From Pigoraptor vietnamica (Eukaryota; Opisthokonta; Filasterea): a stretch of 15,644 bases of DNA. Both the position numbers and the translations under genes were made by a program. This document shows positions 1-7,183 of this stretch, one piece after another; within the stretch, counting starts at the first letter, position 1, and the number at the start of each line of letters is the position of its first letter. The notes beneath the pieces are model-generated. The model saw only the letters and a list, made by a program, of their open reading frames with translations, had not been told where the DNA came from and made no database searches. The stretch lies in NCBI GenBank assembly GCA_943704525.1, contig CALSCQ010002438.1:1-15644 (forward strand), read 5' to 3'.

Positions 1-110
<110 letters not shown>

Positions 111-124
111 ACACTGCACCTCAC

Positions 125-352
125 CGCTTCCGCCATTTTCAGTGTGTTGACGGGGAAAGTGTTCGGGCCGTCAAAGCCGTACGTCGTGCGATTCACGACG
201 GGGCAATTGGCGCCTGGCACGGTGGGATGGGCCGCACGTGCGTACCGCGATGCGCCATCGCCGTGCGCGACGACCGAAACACTCGCACACTGTAGCAGCA
301 ATGCCACGCACAGCAGCGACGCGGAGCACGCGGGGCGCACGCACGCCGCCAT
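125..352 (-). CDS. Secreted protein, first exon only (function unknown)
   Basis: On the minus strand an ATG at 352 opens a 76-codon frame that begins with a classic signal peptide: a short N-terminus (MAACVRPACSAS), a Leu/Val/Ala-rich core (LLCVALLLQCASVSVV) and a likely cleavage near AHG. The mature part has a GANCPVV segment and a possible N-glycosylation site (NRT). The frame reaches a good donor, GAAGCG|GTGAGG, at 125/124 in phase 0, and beyond it only the CA/GT repeat follows, so the rest of the gene lies outside the window. Third codon positions are mostly G or C, as in the other genes here. No family can be assigned from this exon. The start is chosen because the signal peptide begins directly there. 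It could in principle be a chance frame, but the joint presence of signal peptide, codon use and donor makes that unlikely. Confidence 0.6.
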
Positions 353-1065
353 TCCCCGCGGACGACAACTTGCAATCGCCAGCAGTTCCGCGCCGGGGCT
401 CAGAGCATGGCGTGTAATTGCTGCGTGAGTTAGTGTGGTGGAGAGAGGAGTTCAGCGTGGTTTTGAGGATCAGCTTGAATTATAGAGAGTGTCCATCGAC
501 TCCCCGTGTGTGGTAGAGAGGGGAGGGAAGGAGGAGGGTGCTCAAGGTGGACGCATGTGTCGTTTTGTGTGTGTGTGTGTGTGTGTGGGTCTGGCGCAGG
601 TGCTTATAAACGCCGTCGTGGTGGTGTGCATGTGCGCTCAGCATCTTGTCTATCGTGGGCGTGTTTATGGTGCAAGGTGGGGATTACGCAAGGGGCGACA
701 AACGAGCAACGCCCTCAGCGGACGCCGCCAGTAAGCCACAAATCGCGGTCGGCACCGGCGGGCCGGCTCTCCCTGCCAAGGTTCCTCGCGCAGACAAGCA
801 ATGCTGTGCACGCTCTCCCTCGTCTTCCTCGCGAGTGAGCAGCAGTGCTGATGCAGCAGTCTCCGTGTGCCGAACGGCCGTCGACTACTACAGACATGGC
901 GCAATGGGCCAATGCAACTATACTGTCAGTGTGACAACGCCCTCTGGCGCAGCCCCCGGAAACCTTTGTCAGCCGGGCCGGCTATCACAACACATTGTTT
1001 CAATCTTTGAACGCACTCACGCAAGGAAGCCGAGCGCCAACGCACGCACCCGCCCTCTTTTTCCC
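353..1065. other. Intergenic: 3' flank of scaffold gene, 5' flank of secreted-protein gene
   Basis: Between two minus-strand genes. I see no convincing coding frame: the plus-strand frames here have no domain-like content and run on antisense to the neighbouring gene. It holds a GT run (566-587) and, on the minus strand, two weak TATA-like words, TATAAGC near 603-610 and CTATAATTC near 476-485, the latter about 125 nt upstream of the ATG at 352. No clear polyadenylation signal for the gene ending at 1066 was found. Confidence 0.5.
566..587. repeat. (TG)11 microsatellite
   Basis: Eleven TG units in the intergenic region upstream of the secreted-protein gene. It is shorter than the edge CA tract and of the same dinucleotide class as the repeats inside introns elsewhere in the window. 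Confidence 0.9.
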
Positions 1066-3024
1066 TCACGAGAGCTGCGTGAACACGAGGCCGTACCCCT
1101 GCACGACGGCACTCCCGGGGTGCGTCTGCATCGCGCGCGTCACGCACGCGGCCGCCGCTTCCCCGACACTGTCCCCAAGCTGCTTGCACAGCATGAGATA
1201 GACGAGCCCCTGCTCTTGCACGCTGCAGTTGTGCGCGTGGGCAGACATGGCGTCGACGATCGCCTCAATTCCGCCCTCCCTCTCCACGGCCGCCCTGTTG
1301 TCCGGACAGTTCACACTGAGCGAGTGCAGCGCCGCGCAGGCGTATTCTTGGACGAGCGCAACCGCAGGCTGCGCCCGCATTGCGCCGAGAACAGCGCCGA
1401 TGGCACCTTCTCGCACAAACGCGGCCTTGTTCTTCTCGTGGCCCCGGGCGAGCGAGTTGATCGCGCTGCAGCCGGAGAGCTGCATGTCGCTGTTGTGCAC
1501 GTGCGCCTGCATGGCAGCCACAATCGCCGCGAGACCGCCCGCCTGCTCGACGAGCGTCTGGTTCGCCGGGTTGTCGTGCGCCACCGTTCGCAGGGCCGCG
1601 CACGCGCGCTGTTGCACTTCGGAATCGTGAGCGTGCGCAAGCATCGCGGCGACGATGACGGGAATGGCGCCCGCAGCCGCAATGGCCGCCTGCGACTCGT
1701 TGTTCTCAAACGCCACCAGGTGCAGCGCGGCGCAGCCGTAGGCAAGGAGCTGGGGATGGGCGTGCGACCGCATGGCGTTGAGGATCGCGTCCACGCCGCC
1801 CGCGCGCACGATCGCCGCCTGGTTGTCCGCGCTGTTGTGCGCGAGTCCGTTGAGGGCCGCACACCTAGCGTCGAGCACGCCCAAGTTGCCCGCGTGCTCG
1901 CGCATCCCCGCCACCACGAGATCGATCCCGCCTTCCCGCGCAATCGCCGCGACGTTGTCGACGCTCTCGTACGCGAGGGCGTTGAGTGCGCGCGTGCCGT
2001 TCTCCTGCACCTTCGCCTCCGCCAAGTGCGCGCGCATCGCCCGGAGCACTTGACCTATGCCCCCCTCGGCGGCAATGACGTGCTGGTTGTCCGGGTCCTC
2101 GTAGGCGAGATTTCGTATGGCCGCGCACGCTTCCTCCTGCACGCGCACGCAGCCGGCGTGCTGCTGCATCGTGGCAATGATCAGCGCGATGCCCCCCTCC
2201 TCGCGAATGGCCGCGCGACAGTCGGCGTTGTCGTGGGCCATCATCCTCAGCGCCTGGCACCCTTGCTCCTGCACGCCCGCATGCGACGGGTTCTCCGACA
2301 TGGCTCGCAACACGCACGGAACCGCGCCGTCCGGCAGCAACCGCGCGCGCCCGCTCTCTATCTGTGAAAGCGACCGAATGGCCGCCAGCGCAGACTCGAC
2401 GATTTGTTCGGCCTTTGGGTGTGCGTGGATGGCGGCGACGGCGGCTGTCATTCCGCCCTCCGCGACGCACGCGACGGAATTGGCGTCGTCGTCGTGACCA
2501 AGAATGTGCAGGATCATGCACACGTGGTTCTGGATGTTTGCGTGGCCCACGTGCGCTCCCGCCGCGCGCACGGCGGCCCTCACGAGACCGAGCGACGCGA
2601 CCTGCGCCTTGTTCTGGGGACAGTCGTACAGCAGCGTGCGCATCGCGCCACAGCCGTGATCTTGCACGTTCGCGTTGCCGACGTGTGCAGCCAGCGCGGC
2701 CGCCACCGCCGCCAGTCCACCTCGAGCGCCCACTTCCACCTTCGTGGCCTCGTCCGCCGGCAGCGTGCGGAATGCGGCGCACCCGTTCGCCTGCAAGCCA
2801 GCGCAAGCTGGGTGCGCGCGCATCGCCTCGATCACCGCGGCCACGGCGCCCTCGCGCAGTGCGATCGGGCGAACGTCCGACTTGCACCCGAGAAGTGCCA
2901 GTGCGCCGCATCCGGACTCCTGCACATCGGCCGATGCCGGCGCCATCGCCATTGTCGCGAGCACCGCCTTTGCGTTGCCTGCCTGCTGCGCGGCGAGAAT
3001 TGCCGCCATGAGGCGGGTCGTCTC
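1066..3024 (-). other. Armadillo repeat array (15 repeats, aa about 1158-1810)
   Basis: About fifteen units of roughly 43 residues. The consensus is an EGG(I/M) helix start, a middle helix with AM-x-x-H, then VQE-x-x-C-x-AL and a last helix ending near LA plus D-N. Clear copies include VQEQGCQALRMMA, VQEEACAAIRNLA, VQENGTRALNALA and VQQRACAALRTVA. Units 4, 5, 9 and 10 deviate most, and the protein stops inside the last unit. This MRAH/VQE-type armadillo array is familiar from proteins of stramenopiles, haptophytes and other protists (general knowledge). It would form a superhelix that binds partner proteins. Confidence 0.92.
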
Positions 3025-6000
3025 AAAGGACGTGTCCGCAGGCGCGGCTGCGGCGAGGCCCGCAAAGACGCTCGCAAGGGGCTTGTCGGCATGCGAATCC
3101 GTCACGGCCGCCAGCTCGCTCATGGTGACCGTCCCGTCCTTGTCCTTGTCCAACACGGCGCGTACGGCGTCGGCAGTGGACCCGAGGCCCGGAAAGTCGC
3201 TGACGGCGCGGGACCAGAACGTCGCCCACGCCACGCTCGGCGTGCTCTCGCCAAAGTTGCGCGCCCAGAAGCGACGCGCTTCGTTGTGCTTGAACTGCGT
3301 GGCGGCGAGCGTCTTCGGCGTCGAGTGATGGCGAGGGAGGGTGGCCGGGCTGCCACCACCCGCGGCCGCTGATGCCTGCGCCCCTTGTGGTTGCTGCTCT
3401 GAGGGGGCACTTGCCTGCGTTCGCGAGGGAGAGGGAATCGCTCGCAAAGGTGTTGCGCCTTTGTGTACGCAAACGCACGTGCACACACACCTTCTCCCCC
3501 TTGCAACGTGCGTCACCCCAACCGCCACTTACCGTCGCCCTGGAAAGGCTGCCCGACGGAGATTTGGGAGGCGCCGGACTTGCTGCCGCAGGTGCGCTCG
3601 CAGTAGACAGCGGCCGTGCGGGTCTCTCCGGCGCGTGCGGCGCCGGTGATGTTGGCCGCAGCGTGCTTGCGGGAACTGTCGGCGGCGCTTCCACTGAAGG
3701 CGAAGGTGAGTCTGGAACGGCGGGTGATTTGGGACGCGGCGCAACTGGCGGCGCCTCGGGTCGCGCGGCGAGCGAAGCCGGGCGCGACGGAGAAGACGGC
3801 GCGGATGTGCCTGGAGACTCTGCCTGCAGTGCGAGATTGGAGAAGCGTGCAAAACGTTGGGTGAGTCACTGTGCGTGGAATGCGGATAAATCCATTGGAT
3901 GTGACGGTCGCGGTAAGAAATATAGAAGCAAAGCTAAAGAGGTGGACTGGGCAACGCAAGACTGCTCTCACCCGTGCGACTGAGGTCGGCCTCGGCAGGG
4001 GCGTGGGACGCGGCGCCTTCTGCGGGACGTTTGAAGTGGACGCCTCGCTCGCTACGGAGGATTCCGCTGGCGCTGCGCGCGCCGTGCTCGTTGCGGTGGA
4101 TGTTGCTGTCGGCGCGGCTGACCTTGGCGCGGGCACAGCGGGCGTAGCAGCGGGCGTAGCAGCGGGCGTAGCAGCGGGCGCTGTCGCGGGGGCAGGAGCT
4201 ACCTGGGGTACTCGGGGGGCGGGCTGTGAGGGCGGCGCTGGGCCTCCGCCGGTGCTTGGTTGAAGCTGCGAAGGTGCGGCGCTAGTCTGTCAATGACAAG
4301 TAAAATCATGTACATGTCGGCACTTTGCAGAGCGCGCACTTTACAGTTGTCACAGTAAGAACGGACTGGTCGTGCCCACATACCTTGGCGAGGAGGGCGT
4401 CGCCGAGGGGCATGTCGGGCGTAGCGGCAGACACCGCCGCCTGCAGCCGCACCATCGAGACTTTGCCGCTTCCCTTGTCGTCCAATATCCGCTGGAGGTC
4501 GTCGCCCCGACCCCGCAGCTCGGGGAACGACGCCGTGAGGCAGTCCTCAAAGTCCTCCCACGCCCACTCGTTCGTTTCAGCGTCGTGAAACTCGATCCAG
4601 AACAGTCGCGCACCCGCATGCTTCAGCCGCCGCTCCGCGAGGCTCGCCGCAGCACCCCCGGCCACGCGCGGCGACTGAGGCGCGGAGTCGCTCCCCTTGT
4701 TGCTCAGCTGGGTGGCGGGCGTGGATGGCGGCTGCCTGTCCGGTGCCTTGGACGTCCGCTCTACAAACGCCGCGGGCACGTATCCGCGCGTTTTGTTGGA
4801 CAGCAGAGTCGCGTGAAGCCACTCGCCCTCCTCCACGACGCTGCCAAAGAGATCGCCCGCCGCAAAAGACAGTTCCCCCTCGGACTGCCCGGCATACGCG
4901 TACAGCGCGCGGTGCGTGGCCGTGAGCACCCCGGGCGAGGGCGGCGGCGGCGTCGCGGGGCGCGATCCGCTCTTCTCCGCGTCGACGTGCTGGCGGGTGG
5001 CCGATGGCGCCGACCCGGTCCTTGCCAGGCGCGACAGCAACTCGTCGGTTTCTGTCCTCAGCGTCGCCACCACTTCTGCCTCCAGGCGCGCATAGCTCTC
5101 CGCGGCCGCGCCTCCAGCGACGAGTCTCGCGCGCTCCATCTGCGCTTTGGCGTCCTCCGCACGCTCTCGCTGCCCGTCTATGAGATTTTCGCGCAGCGCC
5201 TCGAGGTCAGCGCGAAGTGCGGCGTTGCTTGCCTCGAGCGCCCTGCACCGCTCTTCCAGCGCCGGGTCGCTCGCGCGTCCGCTGGCGTTGAGCTGGTCGA
5301 TCGTCGCCTGCTGTTCGCGAATGCGCCGTTCGAGTTGGTCCGTTACCGCCGTCTGCGCGCTGCGGAAGGCCTCGAACAGCAGCCGCACGCGCTCCAGCTC
5401 CTTCTTCACGTCGATTATGGACGCCGACACGTGCGCCTGCATCTTCGCCTGCGTGTCCGCAAGCGACTGGTGCGCCCCGCGGATCTTGGCGACCGCAACC
5501 TCCAGCTCGCTCACCTTGCCGGATGCCGCGCGCACCTGGTCCTCCAGCGTCCCTCCCACGACCCGCGCGTTCTGCAAGTTCGTGTGCCGGTCCACGCACA
5601 TGGCCGTCGACGTCGCGCCGCTCAAGTCGGCCCTCCGAAAGTCCGCGCTCTCGGCGTGTGCCGACGCGAGGTTCGTGCGCTCCATCCGGGCATCTTTGAA
5701 GACACCCGCCTCGATGTGTGCGCACTGGAAATTCGCCCCCTCGCACTGCGCGTGGTCCAGGTTCGCCCCCCTCAGCAGCGCATTCTCAAACGACGCGCCC
5801 TGCAGCTTGCAGCGCGTGAGGTTGGCGCCGCTGAAATCCACGTCGCAAAAGTTGCCGCCACGCATGTCCAGGTCGACAAGGCGGTCGTTGCACGTCGCCA
5901 CGACCGTCCCCGTCGTGCGCCCGCGGCGGGATGCCACAAAGTCGTTGAACCGCCGCGCGACCTCGCCCTGCGGCGGCGGCTTTGCGGCGATTTCCTTCAT

Positions 6001-6861
6001 GTACGCCGCGACTTCTTCGCGGTCGACGCGCACGATGGACGACGCGCACGCCTTGATGCGCGCCGACATGCGCGGGCCGGGCTCTATCGGCTGGTATCCG
6101 TCGCGCAGTGCGGCGTCGAACACGGCGTCTGTGACGGCGGCAAAGCCGTACTTTGGCATCGATTCCGTCCGTCCGTCCCTCTCCTTCTCAGCAGTGATCA
6201 TGTTCGTCTGCTTCTTCGAGAAGGCGTACCTGTCCGCCGCGACGGGGTTCTCGCTCTCGAGCGCAGATCGGCGAAAGATGCCCTCGACCGTCCAGCTCGC
6301 GCCACTTCCTGCGTTGGCCGCTTCGTAGCCCTCCAGTTCCACGCGCGTGTTGAGCCATCCCTCCACCCATCCACCCGATTGCCCCGTCCGCACGGCCGCA
6401 CAAGCGTCGGGCACGGCCAGATTGAACCCCGTGCGCGCGAGGTGCTCGAGGATGCGGGCGACGGCGACGCGGGCGACCACGCCGACGCCGCTCTCCCCAC
6501 GGACCGCATTGAGCTGGAACTCGTACGCGACTGCAAGCGCGTGTGCGACCCTCCGCGCAAAGACAACGAGTCGCGCGTCGTCGCTGGCGTCGAGCAGCTT
6601 GAGCACGGCGTCCGCGCGCTTGCCCTTAGTGCGGTCGTTGTACTTTGTCAATACGGTCGTGAAGATTGCAATCGCGATCGATCCCGGCTCAAATGGGATG
6701 AGGCCTCCAACGGCATCGACGACGGTTGCAACCTTGTCGAGAAAGTTGGCCTTGGCTGTGGCGCGATTGACGGCGACATCCGCGAGAAAGAGAAACTCTG
6801 CGACAAATTCTCGCTCAAAGATGCGCGCAAACGCCGCTCGCTTTTCCGCCGCCAGCGCCAT
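1066..6861 (-). CDS. Large multidomain scaffold-like protein: pentapeptide repeats, coiled coil, SH3, two EF-hand modules, armadillo repeats (about 1810 aa)
   Basis: Four exons on the minus strand: 6861-4384, 4286-3972, 3823-3533 and 3414-1066 (826, 105, 97 and 782 codons). Introns of 97, 148 and 118 nt have sites AAG|GTATGT...GACAG|ACT, CGG|GTGAGA...TGCAG|GCA and ACG|GTAAGT...CGCAG|GCA, all phase 0. The frame stays Pro/Ala/Ser-rich across every junction, and related modules lie on both sides of the spliced linker, which supports one gene. The ATG at 6861 has a good context (AGGAAATGG) and an in-frame TGA 12 nt upstream; a 5' UTR intron ending at TCTCAG just before it is possible. Order: helical N-terminus of unknown family (1-320), pentapeptide repeats (329-418), coiled coil (440-610), SH3 (650-702), degenerate EF module (745-826), low-complexity linker (827-1068), intact EF module (1069-1150), 15 armadillo repeats to the C-terminus. 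There is no signal peptide, membrane helix or enzyme motif, so a cytoplasmic, possibly Ca2+-responsive, adaptor is inferred. I recognise the domains but not the protein. Confidence 0.9.
3052..3294 (-). other. EF-hand module, copy 2, canonical loop (aa 1069-1149)
   Basis: The second module begins FKHNEARRFW and repeats the order of copy 1: KH, AR-x-FW, AW-x-x-F, FPGL, then the loop at 1117-1128, DKDKDGTVTMSE. The loop has Asp at 1, 3 and 5, Gly at 6, a hydrophobic residue at 8 and Glu at 12, the complete EF-hand Ca2+-binding pattern. Only one loop is evident per module, so it may pair with copy 1 or with another molecule. It leads straight into the armadillo repeats. Confidence 0.85.
4138..4185. 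repeat. 12-nt in-frame coding repeat in scaffold exon 2
   Basis: The 12-mer GCGGGCGTAGCA occurs three times in a row with a fourth partial copy. On the minus strand it encodes repeated Pro-Ala-Ala-Thr in the linker. Because the unit is a multiple of three, copy-number change would lengthen or shorten the linker without breaking the frame. Confidence 0.9.
4384..4629 (-). other. EF-hand module, copy 1, degenerate loop (aa 745-826)
   Basis: This module runs from K747-H748 through A751-R752-x-F754-W755, W766/W768, F779-P780-x-L782 and ends exactly at the exon 1 donor. The loop D794-R805 (DDKGSGKVSMVR) has the Gly at position 6 and Val at 8 of an EF-hand but Lys at position 3, Ser at 5 and Arg at 12, where Ca2+ ligands should be. 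It probably no longer binds Ca2+. It is clearly related to the module at 3052-3294. Confidence 0.75.
4756..4914 (-). other. SH3 domain (aa about 650-702)
   Basis: The three hallmarks of an SH3 fold are present in order: ALYAY (653-656 region, variant of ALYDY), an acidic RT-loop and diverging turn with EEGEW (677-681, W681 being the ligand-stacking Trp), and GYVPAAFVE (693-701, equivalent of G-x-(V/F)-P-x-N-Y-V). The usual Tyr of the last motif is Phe. SH3 domains bind Pro-rich peptides. The linker that follows in the same protein is very Pro-rich, so an intramolecular contact is possible (inference). Confidence 0.85.
5032..5547 (-). other. Coiled-coil segment (aa about 439-610)
   Basis: Directly after the pentapeptide helix comes a long charged helix with few prolines and heptad-like spacing of Leu, Val and Ala, for example LEDQVRAASGKVSELEVAVA and LEERCRALEASNAALRADLE. 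A short interruption (NASGRASDP) may split it in two. It probably dimerises the protein and spaces the beta-helix from the SH3 domain. Confidence 0.75.
5608..5877 (-). other. Pentapeptide-repeat beta-helix (about 18 repeats)
   Basis: Residues 329-418 follow the A(D/N)LXX pattern without a break. A hydrophobic residue stands at every fifth position (M333, F338, F343, L348, L353, F358, L363, L368, C373, F378, I383, F388, M393, L398, A403, F408, L413), with Ala or a small residue two before most of them, as in GANL and GANF. Pentapeptide repeats fold as a right-handed quadrilateral beta-helix of four repeats per turn, so this gives about 4.5 coils. They are usually binding surfaces, not enzymes. 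Confidence 0.9.
5901..6861 (-). other. Helical N-terminal region of the scaffold protein (aa 1-320)
   Basis: The N-terminal 320 residues are rich in Ala, Val, Arg and Asp with helix-like periodicity. There is a hydrophobic stretch around GGLIPFEPGSIAIAIFTTVL, too polar at its ends and too Pro-broken to call a membrane span. I see no nucleotide-binding P-loop and no known motif. The region is as clean as the rest of the exon. It could be a helical adaptor or oligomerisation domain; that is a guess. Confidence 0.5.
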
Positions 6862-7183
6862 TTCCTGAGATCAGCCCGTCCCGGCGGCGTGAAATCCGCA
6901 ACAGCACAAGCGATGTGCGCAACACGGCCCTCCTCCGTGGGGTAAGTCGCGCCTCTGAGTTTGCATGCGCGGCGTAGTGTGGACGGGTGAAATTGTGTGT
7001 GTGTGCGGACTCGCTTGCGGCCCGAAGTCCGTGCCGTGTGTTTACAAATGGCGATGACGTCATACTCGAAATGACGAAGTTGCGTAACAACCAAACGAGA
7101 CACGCAGAAGCAAAAGATTTTTTTGTTCGATCGCAGCGCCTTTCGTCCGTTTTGCACCAACATAACCCTTCGACTGTGTCGCA
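6862..7183. promoter_or_regulatory. Divergent intergenic region with a bZIP-type site cluster
   Basis: This stretch separates the start of the minus-strand scaffold gene from the start of the plus-strand decayed gene and must hold the promoter of at least the former. No coding frame stands out. Within 34 nt lie a perfect CRE palindrome TGACGTCA (7055-7062), a TGACG half-site (7072-7076) and a C/EBP-like GTTGCGTAAC (7079-7088), all typical of bZIP factors. A T run lies at about 7118-7124. No TATA box is obvious. The promoter role follows from position; the factor class is a guess from motif shape. Confidence 0.45.

Noticed and set aside
646-2367. A 573-codon open frame on the plus strand.
   Set aside because: Most of it lies opposite the armadillo array and shows only an antisense echo of the 43-residue period. 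The first 400 nt are intergenic without protein-like features.
3415-3528. An in-frame ATG at 3528 (MAVGVTHVARG...) as the start of a separate armadillo gene.
   Set aside because: The first 38 codons translate intron 3, with GTGTGTGTGC-type sequence between a GTAAGT donor and a CGCAG acceptor. The upstream exons continue the same Pro/Ala-rich linker in phase.
4372-6945. A very long open frame (about 857 codons) on the plus strand, antisense to scaffold exon 1.
   Set aside because: It mirrors the GC-rich codons of the true exon. The minus-strand reading holds the recognisable domains (pentapeptide, SH3, EF module) and ends at a good donor; the plus reading has Arg/His/Leu-rich, domain-free content.
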